From: Tubulanus polymorphus
Lineage: Eukaryota > Nemertea > Palaeonemertea > Tubulaniformes > Tubulanidae
Length of the DNA: 44,000 nucleotides
Direction: 5' to 3'
NCBI RefSeq assembly: GCF_964204645.1
Contig: NW_027437484.1
Coordinates: 5,001 to 49,000 of the forward strand
Part shown: piece by piece, positions 21,613 through 33,739 of the stretch
How the letters are laid out: the number at the start of each line of letters is the position of its first letter
How positions within the stretch are numbered: position 1 is the stretch's first letter
Position numbers and translations under genes: made by a program
Notes under the pieces: model-generated
Told to the model about the DNA's origin: nothing
Databases searched by the model: none
The model's input: the letters and a program-made list of their open reading frames with translations, nothing else

Positions 21613-22370
21613 AAACAACACCCCCCTCTACCGGGGATCCCTGACATTATCCATACAGCTGCAACCCCCGATTCCGCTCTTCGGCTAATGGCATCATCTC
21701 ATCGAGGAATCTTCAGATTCGCTGCCGGGTTCGAACCCCATCATTCCATCACGTAGTAAAAAGAGATGTTCTTAAAACGGAAACATATCCGAGCCGTGTA
21801 TTTACGGGTCACGTGACTTGTACCCTGTCGAGAACACGTGACTCTCGTTTGTAAATATTTCTCTGAATGATATTTTATAATGTTCGGTTTATTGTAATCT
21901 CGATAGTAATTTCTACTCGATCTTATTTTTGTAAGACGTTAATTTATGTGTATTTTATGAATTTAAACGTGTATCTCATATACAGAATCTTCTACCATCG
22001 GTTTTTACTTTTCTATTTTCACGAGTGAAAAGAGTTATCAGTACTATGTGGATCCGGACGATACTGGTCCAGTCCATACCGGCCATACCGGGTCAGTCCA
22101 ATACTAGGTCCAGTCCATATTGGACCAGTCCATTACTTGTCCAGTCCATAGATACGTATTTTCATAAATCAAATATAATTTTCAGATTTCGTCCTCAATG
22201 TTAAATTCAATCCATCGGGTATAAAACATCCATGTATTAAACACATTCCGTCTCATAAACGATAAATAATAAAAAAACAATTGAAGTATTCAAAATATGT
22301 AAAATATTTTTAAAGGTAAATTCTACGCAATTTTTTTATTTATTCCAAAACTGTAAATATTAAATCATAA
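21613..22370 (+). other. 3' UTR of four-TM copy 2
   Basis: Non-coding. A tRNA-like stretch at ~21675-21745 ends in GGGTTCGAACCCC (B box), with only a weak A box. Short GGTCCAGTCCATA repeats lie at ~22060-22150. AATAAA at 22268-22273 is a possible polyadenylation signal. Confidence 0.45.
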
Positions 22371-22379
22371 ATTCAAACA

Positions 22380-22625
22380 GTTTTATACAATGTATTTATT
22401 TCAAGTTGTATCGATACAGTGTATCCAGTGTAAATCCAGTGGTATTTGTATTGCGGCGTTAATTGTGCTTTTATACAATGTATCCAATAGAACTCGTGTA
22501 TCAATACAATGTATCCAGTTAGGATTGTGAAACAATGTATCCAGTTAGAATTGTGATACAATGTGTATCAATTTGTATCGTGTCTATTGTAATTTACATT
22601 GTATCCAATTGATTCAGGTAATAAA
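22380..22625. repeat. Interspersed ATACAATGTATCCA repeat
   Basis: At least seven degenerate copies of (AT)ACAATGTATCCAGT(T) at irregular 20-45 bp spacing. Confidence 0.7.
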
Positions 22626-22729
22626 TGTAAAATAATTTATACAATGAAATTAAATATTGCTGATATATTTAAACTACGATCTTTTTCAGTTGTATTTTGT
22701 CCACCGCAAACCAATTATTACAGATTTTC

Positions 22730-23145
22730 AAGTGCGGGTCCTGAATAGATGATGTACAAGGGTCGGGTTCGAACCCATTACTGATACTGATTTAGAGTGG
22801 TCCTGATGCTGAATAGAAGATGTACAGGGACGTACGTCCCGGGTTCGAACCCAGTAATTACTGATACTGATTCAGAGTGGTCCTGATGCTGAATAGAGGA
22901 TGAACAGGGGTGTTCCGGGCTCGAACCCAGTAATTATTTACAATTATTCAAAGTGGTCCTGATGCTGAATAGAGGATGTAAAGATGGTGCCCATCCAGAG
23001 GATATCAAGATTTCTAACGTGATCGCCATCTATTGGAATTTGTCTGAACTGACTAGATAGCTCTTACTGGTCTCACTGGCTCTTCTCTAATCCGTTAAAA
23101 TCACACTCGCCATCTGGTGGATATAACCATCATTAGACTGTAGTA
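22730..23145. repeat. Composite repeat, copy 1: B-box units plus one foldback arm
   Basis: Four ~76-bp units with GGTCCTGATGCTGAATAGAG and (G)GGTTCGAACCC run from ~22735 to ~22980. They are followed by a single copy of the foldback arm (AAGATTTCTAACGTGATCGC through CGCCATCTGGTGGAT) to ~23140. The inverted second arm is missing. The same pieces recur at 34.57-36.11 kb. Confidence 0.85.
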
Positions 23146-23207
23146 GCAATGTAAGGGAGCCTCCGCCCGCTAAAACGACCTGTAACCAGTCTACTGAGAT
23201 TCACTAT

Positions 23208-23265
23208 TATTAGGGTTAGGGTTTCGGATTAGGGTTAGGTTTAGAGATAGAGGTTAGGGTTACGT
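23208..23265. repeat. Interstitial telomere-like TTAGGG repeat
   Basis: Degenerate TTAGGGTTAGGGTTT...TTAGGGTTAGG run. Short and imperfect, so an internal relic rather than a chromosome end. Confidence 0.7.
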
Positions 23266-23417
23266 CGCCACAATCGCGTTTTATACTTAGCCGGAACTGC
23301 TGACAGCAGCGACATCTAACGTGATTATGATTGTGGAGCCCCAGCTGATGACTGATGACACTGTGACAGATTAACTTACCCCCGAATTAACCAAGAACAG
23401 CCTGAATCGACACCATA

Positions 23418-26400
23418 ATGGCTGGTCTGATTAAAAACCAAATCCTCAAACATTTATCAAAGTAAGATTCAAATAATGTGTGTTTGAATGGACGACACTG
23501 ATTGTGGTAGACAGTCGTTCATTCACCTCGTCACCTGACGTTTCGGTCGTTTGTCGTTTTGGTTGGTCTTGTCACAACATGATTGTCACTCACGGTCGTC
23601 ACTGATCAATCTATTTTTCTCGGAGGAGGGGGAGGGAGAGGGGTAATATCAGGAGTTTGATAATTTTTTACTTTGAGGATGATATCTAGTATCTTTATTA
23701 TCTTATTCTTAATTATTATTAAGAAATCTTAATCTACCTTCCGAAAATCCTGAATCAAGCGAGCCCTTACCCTACAACCGCTGCCCTATTGAACTATCAT
23801 CAATGATTTTGTATTTTCAGATTCACTAAGAATTTATCTCCGGATAAAATCAAACTGAGCACATTGAAAGGTGAAGGAGATTTAACAAATTTAGAATTGG
23901 ATGAAGAAATGTTGATGGATTTATTAGATTTACCGACTTGGTTGCGTTTAACTAAAGCTTATTGTAATAGAGTACAAGCTAAGGTATTTACAACTTACAA
24001 CTTACAATATACAACTCATTCGAATTGATTGATTAATTATTGATTTATTTAATAATTAGGTTCAGTGGACGAAATTAAAAAGTCAGCCGATATATTTGGT
24101 AAGTGCGGTTTGTCTAGGAACAGTTTTGTTACAAGAATCCCGAATTTGTCAAAAAACCTCATCATTATCAAACTAAGTTTTTTAATGTGATTCAAGTATT
24201 TTCTGTTTGATATATTTGTAGTATTTAGATGAAGTGATAGTTGAAGTGGAGACTTGTAACGAACCAAGGCAATCGACATCTAATTCTAATACTCCTAGGT
24301 AAATTAATCTCTATTAGCTCAGCCCTGTCAGGGGTGAGGAGAGGGAGGTGTGAGGAGAGGGAGGGGTGAAGAGAGGGAGTGGTAGGGTGAGGAGAGGAGA
24401 GGGAGGTAGGTGTGAGGAGAGGGAGCGGGGTTAGGAGTGGGAGAGGAGAGGAGTGGGAGGGGATGAGGTGAAGAGAGGGAGTGGGAGAGAGGGAGTGGGA
24501 GAGGAGAGGATAGGGAGAGGTGAGGGAGCGGGGTTAGGAGAGGGGAGTGGGAGGAGAGGAGTGGGAGGGGATGAGGTGAAGAGAGGGAGAGGGAGTGGGA
24601 GAGGAGAGGTGAGGGAGGGGGTGAGGAGGGGAGTGGGAGAGGGAGTGGGGCTGCTTGTGTTTTACAGTATGATAATGTTTATGTTTATATCTATATTTAT
24701 AGTTTAGAACCGAGTGGAACGAAGTATGGTTTCGTCGATCGCGTTGTTGATGGAATTTCACTTTCTATCAATTCTGTCATCATCAATTTTATATCAAACT
24801 CATTCAAAGCATCGATACAGGTAACACCCATCGGTCTGTCTGTCTGTCAGTCTGTCTGTCTGCTAGCATTAATGAGGAGAACCTGGTCTATCTCTAATTT
24901 TAGCTGTCGCGATTGAATCTGAAAAGTAAAAGTCCGACGTTTCTGGACGTGGACCTGCGACGTACGAGAATCAGGGACCCGGACCGCGGCGAGATTCTGC
25001 TGTTTAAAGAGTTAGAATGGATGACAACGAGAATTGAGGCTAGTGGATTAGAGACCTGTCAATCATTGTGTACCACGCCCCTTCGTCTTATCGCTAACCA
25101 ATCAAAAATACGCATTTCACTGAAGAAGCGTTTGAGTGGTAAGTTCAATCAGACAATTTGCATATAGTTTGAATACAGTCAACGCGTACTTCTACAAAAA
25201 CCACATCATTTTAGGAAAGTCTTGACAAATCTTTTTTAAGTCTTATCTATTTCCATCAGTAATCAAGGGCCAGTTGTACAGTCATGACTTAAGTACTTAA
25301 GTTGTTAGATTGGCTATAGAACTAAATTGGTCTGAGACTGGTCTTAAGTCTAAGCCCTGTCTATACAACCAGCCCCTGAAGAGTTAACAGATATCTAACT
25401 GATAATGTGTTTTAATTCTGATAGATAGTAGTGTGATATCATCTCGAGTTCAACTGTTACTGGATGATTTATTGTGGGTCCTCACCGATTCTCAACTCAA
25501 AGCTGCTATCGTATTTGCGCAGTCTTTAAACGACGTCATCGAAAAATCTTCCGCTCAAAGTAAGATGGCCGCCAGTGGTCGCGTTCAGGTACATCGAGTT
25601 ATCAATTCAAACACGATTTTATTGAAACAGTAAAATTTTGTCACCACTTATGTTTCTATATTCTTTCACCAGGTGGCGTCCTCTCCAACGTCTGCTCAGC
25701 CAATCCCGCAGCAGCAGCGACCGACCAATCAGAATCAATCCGCCGTTTCAAATTTATTCAAAAGATTCGACATCGTGGAGACCTCGTATCATTTATACAC
25801 GGGACGTATCGACCTTCACCTTTGCGGAGACATGAATGTAGAATCGGGTAAGGGAGACACTCTTATCGATATAGATACAGATTATTGATCTATTAGAGAC
25901 CGATAAATTATTGATTATAATTGACTAACGTGTTGTAGATAATGACCGTTGTGCTCTCGCACTGAAAGGTAAAAAATACTTCACTGTTTTTGCTGCTTGT
26001 ATAGATTTTAATACCGTAAAACATTCGAGCGGCCATCTTGGATCGGCGGAATTAGTTTGCGCTCTTCGGCAGCTGATATCCAACATGGCTGCTTTAATCT
26101 AAATCCAAGATGGCCGTTTTAATGGTGAACTGGTTTGACGGTATTTCTGACGGGTTTCTTCTTCTTTTTCACTGTTTTTCTCTGTGGCTTCAATTTCTAA
26201 CTGCATTCATTCATTCCCGCAATATGTACCGACTTTCTATTTATTCGACTATTTTATTTTTGTTGCCTCTGATTTTTGTCGCGCGGTGCCTGTTTGGATA
26301 CAATAGTTTATTTCTATTTACAGCTGGTTTAGGAGAGGATTACAGTAAATTATTGGATTGTGGAGCGATGCAAGTTACATTCACTAAACTCGCTATTGAT

Positions 26401-29400
26401 CACTATCCGTATCATCCAGCAGGTAGGTGAACCATAGTGAACCATCCCCCCCCACACCTCCCCACAGTGAACCACCCCTACCCCACAGTGAACCACACCT
26501 CCCCACAGTGAACCACACCTCCCCACTGTGAACCACCCCTACCCCACAGTGAACCACACCTCCCCACAGTGAACCACCCCTACCCCACAGTGAACCACAC
26601 CTCCCCACAGTGAACCACCCCTCCCCACAGTGAACCACCCCTACCCCACAGTGAACCACACCTCCCCACAGTGAACCACCCCTACCCCACAGTGAACCAC
26701 CCCTACCCCACAGTGAACCACACCTCCCCACAGTGAACCACCCCTACCCCACAGTGAACCACCCCTACCCCACAGTGAACCACACCTCCCCCACAGTGAA
26801 CCACCCCTACCCCACAGTGAACCACACCTCCCCCACAGTGAACCACCCCTACCCCACAGTGAACCACACCTCCCCCACAGTGAACCACCCCTACCCCACA
26901 GTGAACCACCCCTACCCCACAGTGAACCACACCTCCCCACAGTGAACCACCCCTACCCCACAGTGAACCACCCCTACCCCACAGTGAACCACACCTCCCC
27001 ACAGTGAACCACCCCTACCCCACAGTGAACCACCCCTACCCCACAGTGAACCACACCTCCCCACAGTGAACCACACCTCCCCCACAGTGAACCACCCCTA
27101 CCCCACTGTGAACCACCCCTACCCCACAGTGAACCACACCTCCCCACAGTGAACCACCCCTACCCCACAGTGAACCACACCTCCCCCACAGTGAACCACC
27201 CCTACCCCACAGTGAACCACCCCTACCCCACAGTGAACCACACCTCCCCCACAGTGAACCACCCCTACCCCACAGTGAACCACACCTCCCCCACAGTGAA
27301 CCACCCCTACCCCACAGTGAACCACCCCTACCCCACAGTGAACCACACCTCCCCACAGTGAACCACCCCTACCCCACAGTGAACCACCCCTACCCCACAG
27401 TGAACCACACCTCCCCACAGTGAACCACCCCTACCCCACAGTGAACCACCCCTACCCCACAGTGAACCACACCTCCCCACAGTGAACCACACCTCCCCCA
27501 CAGTGAACCACCCCTACCCCACTGTGAACCACCCCTACCCCACAGTGAACCACACCTTCCCCACAGTGAACCACCCCTACCCCACAGTGAACCACACCTC
27601 CCCCACAGTGAACCACCCCTACCCCACAGTGAACCACCCCTACCCCACAGTGAACCACACCTCCCCACAGTGAACCACCCCTACCCCACAGTGAACCACC
27701 CCTACCCCACAGTGAACCACACCTCCCCCACAGTGAACCACACCTACCCCACAGTGAACCACACCTACCCCACAGTGAACCACCCCTACCCCACAGTGAA
27801 CCACACCTCCCCCACAGTGAACCACCCCTACCCCACAGTGAACCACCCCTACCCCACAGTGAACCACACCTCCCCCACAGTGAACCACCCCTACCCCACA
27901 GTGAACCACACCTCCCCACAGTGAACCACCCCTCCCCCACAGTGAACCATCCTGCACAGATCCCTGCTGTAATAGATCTTTATTCGCCTTGTGCTGCTGT
28001 AGAACTGCTATAGAACCAATACTCGTAGAACCCAAGCTGCTTTTATCCCTGTAGTGTGTAACCTATAGAACCCATGCCTCCGGTCAAACTATACCAAAAG
28101 AACCATGCTAATAGAACCGTGCGCTCCTGGTAGAACCAAGAGAACCATGCTAGGGGTTCGATAATGATGCAGATGTAATGATATATTGATTCTATAGGTG
28201 ATGAACGTGAGTTTTGGACTGGATACAATTATTCATACATGTTGAGTATGTACACTCACTGACACTGTGTGTAAACAGTATATAATCTATTATTGATTTG
28301 TTTGGTCTAATCTGACACCTAGTGTCATTTGTTGTAACTAACTCACCACATGAAAATATATCGAGGTTCTCGGGTGAGAGCTCACGCCATCTGGTGGGGT
28401 TATATGTTACTATCCTTAGCTCGGAAATGAGAATTATCGCCCCCTGGTGAAGTTAAATATAACTGAATTACCCAGTTAGGCTTGGTGAGGGTTCCCGCGC
28501 CCCCTGGTGGGAGATTCTGTATTTCTATATGTCCCTGGTGACCGGGAACGAGCACTGTGTTCAGTAACCAAATCGATATTTTGATATTTCTGATGAGATA
28601 TTTGTGATATTTTTTGCTGTATGTTTCAATGATATTATATTTAAAGGGTCTGACAGAAGACATTGGATGGGATTCAATGAGTATATGATGTCTAGAAATG
28701 ACTGGGCTCAGAAATTGTTAGGTGAATTCCGAGAGGAAGTGATGAGGGCGAGGATTAAAGCTCAAGAGGTCAGCCCTCAATCCTCACCGTTACACGGCCC
28801 GAAAAAACCCGGCAGTCAAAAACCACGACCTCGATTGTTGGAATGTTGCTACGTGTTACGATTGGAAGATTTTACGATATATCGCGTATCGACTCCAGAC
28901 CGTACGAGGAATCGACCGAAGAAATTCCTGTCGTCCGATAAAAAGAAGTTACATTTACCTCCGGACATGTCAGCAGTACATATAGAACATACTGAGTATT
29001 ACTTCCCTGAGAATGTTGACTATCCAGGTACGTCATGTACAGGGGGAGCAGGGGAGGGAGGAGGGAGCTCAGGGGGAGGAGGGGAGGGAGGAGGCTGCTC
29101 AGGGGGAGCTAGAGGGGTAGGAGGAGCTCGAGGAGGGAGAAGGGGCTAGAGGGGGAGGGTGACTGTTTCTGAAACTTCATACAAACTGGTTTATACATGG
29201 ATGCGTCTGATGCAGCAGAAAACCCATTATCGCTGCTTTGCAGTTATATTTAAATTTGTTTTTCTTCCATTTTCAGTTCCCCATGCGAATATCTTTGCGC
29301 AGTTAAACCCGATTCAGTTAACCCTGGATTATCTAACGATAATCTGGTTGGATGCATTTATTCTGAAACTAGCGTCCAGTGTTAAAGCTGAATTAAACCC

Positions 29401-32400
29401 GGATTGTATTGAACCTCCACCTGCTGAACATAAAGATATCAAATTTGAGGCTTTAATGCCGAGAGTAAGTAGTTTTATATCTAATAACTAGATGGTGCTC
29501 TTGTCAGTAATAGTGTTATATCTCATCACTAGGTGGTCTGGAAGTTCATAGTTTTCTATCTCACCACTAGATGATGCTGTAAACAGTTAATAGTGTTATA
29601 TGTCACACTGTGCTGTAATACGTAGTGTTTTATTTCACCACTAGGTGCTGCTATAATCAGTTAGTTTTGTATTTAATCACTAGGTGGTGTTGTTGGAGGA
29701 AGAGAAACGCCCGGAGCAGCCCGATCGACCCGGTGGATTACAGATTCAAGTATCGCGACTAACGATGACGAACTGTCGTTTGGACGAAAACTCTTCGAAA
29801 GCCAATTTACAACAATGTCTACAACAATTTAAAAACGGTCAACTATTCGTAACCGGGGACTACCCGAATAAACAAACGGATTTAGTATCGCTAGCGCCGG
29901 AATTATTAAAATACGCGGTAACCGACGAACGTATCGAGGAACGCAGCGATTTTAATGAGATTTTACGTCAAGGAAATTCGGACGGATTAGAAACATATTT
30001 CAACTTGACGACGAATTCTTTAAAATCGGACGCGGCATCAGACGTTTGGTTTATAGCGTGCGAACAATTCTGGGCGGAATTCATCGACGTTCCTAAATCT
30101 AAAAACCGTCCGATCCCTTTCATAGAATCATTTCCTATTGAATTATGGGTCAGTTTCCCGCAAGCGAGCCGATTGGCCGAGGAGGTTCATCGTAGACGCA
30201 GTCGCACGGGAAGTAGGTCGTCGCTACGGCGATTAAAACAATACTATAGTCTGGATAGTAACGGTAGTAGTATCGACAGCGATGAGAACTCGTCTAGTAG
30301 TGTAAACGCTCCCTCACAGATGGCGCTGTGTAACGTACTGATAAAACTACCGAGACGTGTGATAATTCAAATAGATCATTATCAGTTTATCTTCCTGATG
30401 AGATTGTCGGAAACACTCTCGAAATATCAATCAGAAATAGAGAAGATCAACGAAGCGATGTTCCCTCGAGATCCGAACGCCGTCGTTAAACCTCGTAAAA
30501 TCTGCGTCGCCATGACGATAGAAGAGATCGAGATAGCGATGATTTGTCTGCCGATTATAAACAGGAATAACACATCAGACGAATCGGAGCCACCCTTAAA
30601 ACATCGGACGGAGAGCGCTGATAGTCCGGTGTCTCCATCTCCTACCAGTACGGATACTACAGGTATGTATTAGTAGAATACACCTCCACTAGGGGGCGCT
30701 GATAGTCTGTTATATAGTATAAACTGTTATCTATTTTCAGGGACCCCGGAACCGAGTGATAATACCCCAGAAACGCCCTCTATTATCAGTAAATCGTACT
30801 CAGATTCTGAACTGGTCCCCGGTGAACACGCAACACCTCCGCAGATACTAGTCGAAGGTTGCGACCTCGCTCAACAATACAGCTGTACGAGTTCGTCGTC
30901 AGGGTTACCGTCACGGTCGCAGACGGATGAATCGATTAATTCTACGACGTCTGTGAAGAAAGGATCGTTTTTCTCTACGATGGACGTTCATGTTGCGTTC
31001 AGTAAAGGAATCGGCAGATTAGGGAATCTCGCCGATAAAATGAAATCTAATCTCGATATATCAGACGATAGTTCGGTGATTTCTGAAGATTGGGATTCGT
31101 CGTCGTTAAAAAGCGGAATGTCGTCGGACGATGAAGATTTCGTGGTTCTCGGTTTATCGGAATACGACAAGGTGGCGCCGGCGTTCTCACCTAAACCACG
31201 AGCGTCGTCTGAAACGGAATCGAGTTTCGATGAATCGGATCGAATCAGTGAAAAAACACTGAATACTGAACAGAATCATTCAAACAATGATTCACAGAAG
31301 GTAAACATCCTCCCCTCACCTGCTCCCTCCCTCCCCTCACCTGCTCCCTCCCTCCCCTCACCTGCTCCCTCCCTCCCTCACCTGCTCCCTCCCTCACCTG
31401 CTCCCTACCCTCACCTGCTCCCTACCCTCACCTGCTCCCTCTCGCCACGCGTCTCCCCTCGCTCCCTCTCTCCTCCCTCCCTCCCTCTCCACCCTTATCT
31501 GCTCCCTCCTCTCCCCTCTCCCTCCTCTCCTGTGTTAATGCGTGTATTCTATGTTTCACATATGTTGGTTGTAACATACAGAATTCACCACACTGAACTC
31601 TCTCTCCTCCCTCCTCTCCCTCCCCCTCCCTCCCTCTCCACCCTCATCTGCTCCCTCCTCTCCCCTCTCTCTCCTCTCCTGTGTTAATGCGTGTATTCTA
31701 TATTTCACAGATGTTGGTTGTAACGTACAGAATTCACCACACTGAACTCTCTCTCCTCTCCCTCCCCCTCCCTCCCTCTCCACCCTCATCTGCTCCCTCC
31801 TCTCCCCTCCCTCCTCCCCTGTGTTAATGCGTGTATTCTATATTTCACAGATGTTGGTTGTAACATACAGAATTCACCACACTGAACTCATTGCTCAGAT
31901 TATAAATGAAGATATGAGTTTAAAACTGCAACTACAGCACATTCAACCGTGTGTCCACGGAGATTTAAACCCTGATGAATTTATTACACAATTCATGATG
32001 AATTCAAGAGAGAAAGGATGTACCCCTCCGAGACTGGATTACTTCCCCGTTAAACTACGCTTCGACTCGGGTCCGTCTGTCGTCGGTGAAGCGCCCCCTA
32101 GCGGCGACGATGAGAAGGGTTGTATGGATGTTCGTATAGATGATTATGCGTTGAAGTTACCGATGTCGGCTCTGATCGGGATGTTAGAGTTGATGGAGGA
32201 CGAAGTTCTGCCGTCAATTTTCCCGATGAATATAAACATAAATAACGTACAACTTTCACTACAGGTAAAAAAAACTCAATCATACTCCGTTCCACAGTTC
32301 ATCATACTCCGTTCCACAGTTCATCATAGTCCGTTCCACAGTTCATCATACTCCGTTCCACAGTTCATCATACTCCGTTCCACAGTTCATCATACTCCGT

Positions 32401-33739
32401 TCCACAGTTCATCATACTCCGTTCCACAGTTCATCATACTCCGTTCCACAGTTCATCATACTCCGTTCCACAGTTCATCATACTCCGTTCCACAGTTCAT
32501 CATACTCCGTTCCACAGTTCATCATACTCCGTTCCACAGTTCATCATACTCCGTTCCACAGTTCATCATAGTCCGTTCCACAGTTCATCATACTCCGTTC
32601 CACAGTTCATCATAGTCCGTTCCACAGTTCATCATACTCCGTTCCACAGTTCATCATACTCCGTTCCACAGTTCATCATACTCCGTTCCACAGTTCATCA
32701 TACTCCGTTCCACAGTTCATCATACTCCGTTCCACAGTTCATCATACTCCGTTCCACAGTTCATCATACTCCGTTCCACAGTTCATCATAGTCCGTTCCA
32801 CAGTTCATCATACTCCGTTCCACAGTTCATCATACTCCGTTCCACAGTTCATCATACTCCGTTCCACAATTCATCATACTCCGTTCTACAGTTCATCATA
32901 CTCCGTTCCACAGTTCATCATACTCCAGTGTAGAATGTGCTGAACATAGTTCCACAGTTCAGTACCTAGTTCCACAGTTCCACAGTTCAGGATCTGGTTC
33001 CACACTACAGGACCTGGTTCCATTGTTCCACAGTTGTGGACTGTGGAGTTAGGTCCTGGACTGCTGAACTGTGTAAACAAACAAACATGATGAGTTCAGT
33101 TCAGAAAGTGTCAAACATGATATATTTATATATTTGTATAGGAGGATCGTCCCCTGGCATATACGACGACCCCCGACCCGATACCTATTGATTTATTCAT
33201 ACAACAAGCCGTCATTAGACGAACGGATGATGGATTATTCACTATCGAAGGTAACACTATATTCCATCCGTCTGCCTGTTACCATAGCGACTTACTGTCA
33301 TTACCGCTCGTGTTGTTATTATTTTGCAGCTGCCTCCGATGTTTCGACCAATCAAAACGATCGTCTCACGAGGTCGGCGAGTTTATCCAGCAACAATACC
33401 GAGGTGCTGCCACCTATAACGTGCGACGGGACGGCGTCAGCGGTGGCTCCACCTGTGAATGAGGAACTGAAACGTGAACTGGAGCGAGTGAGGAGTGAGA
33501 ACGTTGAGATGAGAACTCGTTTAGAACTATTAGAACGTTATCATTCACTCGTTGATAGTTGCGTAGCAGACGGATTGACGTCTGATATTATACTGGAACG
33601 GTGCCAGAATTACGATAAAATATCGGTTGAAAACGCGTCGTTAAGGGAACAATTAGAATCGTTACGCGACGATAAACAATCGTTAATGTCTGCGTTACAT
33701 TTACTACAGGATGAACTCATCCAATCAAAACACAAATAG
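23418..33739 (+). CDS. BLTP3: BLTP3 bridge-like lipid transfer protein (UHRF1BP1/1L)
   Basis: Complete 17-exon gene: 23418-23461, 23821-23983, 24060-24098, 24222-24298, 24703-24820, 24904-25138, 25425-25588, 25673-25847, 25939-25968, 26324-26422, 28647-29027, 29277-29464, 29684-30662, 30741-31300, 31851-32264, 33142-33250, 33330-33739. The sum is 4185 nt, 1394 aa; vertebrate BLTP3A/B are ~1440-1464. The N-terminal chorein domain starts MAGLIKNQILKHLS and continues FTKNLSPDKIKLSTLKGEGD. Other family hallmarks are LLLDDLLWVLTDSQLKAA, LPPDMSAVHIEHTEYYFPE and ASDVWFIACEQFWAEF. The middle (~900-1085) is Ser/acidic-rich and disordered. The C-terminal ~95 residues are coiled coil (NEELKRELERVRSENVEMR). 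Family members form a hydrophobic groove that carries lipid between membranes at contact sites. Exon 9 is 30 nt and phase-symmetric, so it could be skipped in frame. Vertebrates have two copies; whether this is the single ancestral gene is not visible. Confidence 0.96.
24310..24655. repeat. Purine-rich GAGAGGGAGTGGGAGAGG tract in BLTP3 intron 4
   Basis: Imperfect G/A-rich repeat, no stable period, in the intron between exons 4 and 5. G-quadruplex or triplex potential in the transcribed RNA. Confidence 0.8.
26430..27950. repeat. 1.5-kb 20/21-bp minisatellite in BLTP3 intron 10
   Basis: More than 70 copies of TGAACCACCCCTACCCCACAG (21 bp; 5' 20 bases TGAACCACCCCTACCCCACA plus G) and a 20-bp form with ACCTCCCCACAG. 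The two forms alternate in a patterned order. The order between ~26700 and ~27000 recurs about 416 bases later, indicating a higher-order repeat. Each copy has a pyrimidine run ending CCCCACAG. Artefactual His/Pro and Gly/Trp reading frames come from this array. Confidence 0.95.
28388..28512 (-). promoter_or_regulatory. Cluster of three CTCF-like cores in BLTP3 intron 10
   Basis: On the minus strand: CCACCAGATGGCGT (~28385-28398), TCACCAGGGGGCGA (~28437-28450) and CCACCAGGGGGCGC (28497-28510). The last matches the bilaterian core CCASYAGRKGGCRS at all positions. All three face the same way, ~55 bp apart. Binding is inferred from motif only. Confidence 0.45.
29037..29160. repeat. G-rich GGGGGAGCAGGGGAGGGAGG tract in BLTP3 intron 11
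   Basis: Short imperfect purine-rich repeat directly after the exon 11 donor; G-quadruplex-prone in the pre-mRNA. Confidence 0.75.
29466..29705 (+). repeat. ~40-bp repeats filling BLTP3 intron 12 and crossing the exon 13 acceptor
   Basis: Six degenerate copies of a unit of type AGTGTTATATCTCACCACTA then GGTGGTGCTGTAA. The last copy contains the exon 13 acceptor (AATCACTAG|GTG) and its first codons GTG GTG TTG TTG. Earlier copies therefore carry acceptor look-alikes. Confidence 0.75.
30686..30701 (+). promoter_or_regulatory. CTCF-like core in BLTP3 intron 13
   Basis: CCACTAGGGGGCGCTG matches CCASYAGRKGGCRS at every position and lies in the short intron between exons 13 and 14. Confidence 0.45.
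31301..31850 (+). repeat. CT-rich tract with duplicated exon 15 acceptor (two decoys)
   Basis: The intron starts with CTGCTCCCTCCCTCCCCTCA-type repeats. Then come ~149- and ~140-bp units (from 31531 and 31680), each holding a copy of the branch/acceptor region and the first ~39 exonic bases of exon 15 (ATGTTGGTTGTAAC...). The genuine copy is at 31820-31889. In the first duplicate the acceptor reads CACAT (AG lost, ~31560). In the second it is intact CACAG (31710). Confidence 0.88.
32272..32928. repeat. 22-bp minisatellite in BLTP3 intron 15
   Basis: About 30 copies of a 22-bp unit made of TTCCACAGTTCATCATACTC plus CG, with occasional AGTCC variants. It begins ~10 bases after the exon 15 donor. 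Further TTCCACAGTTC pieces continue to ~33060. Confidence 0.95.

Noticed and set aside
21675-21745. tRNA gene ending in GGGTTCGAACCCC
   Set aside because: Only the B box is convincing; A box and acceptor stem are weak.
26430-27950. CRISPR-like direct repeat array
   Set aside because: Head-to-tail tandem units without unique spacers, in an animal intron.
26393-28035. Gly/Trp/Cys- and His/Pro-rich repeat frames
   Set aside because: Artefacts of the 20/21-bp array inside BLTP3 intron 10.
31821-32615. Start of BLTP3 exon 15 placed at an upstream ATG, with read-through into the 22-bp array
   Set aside because: Acceptor at 31850/31851 and donor at 32264/32265 fit phase and family; the extensions are intron.
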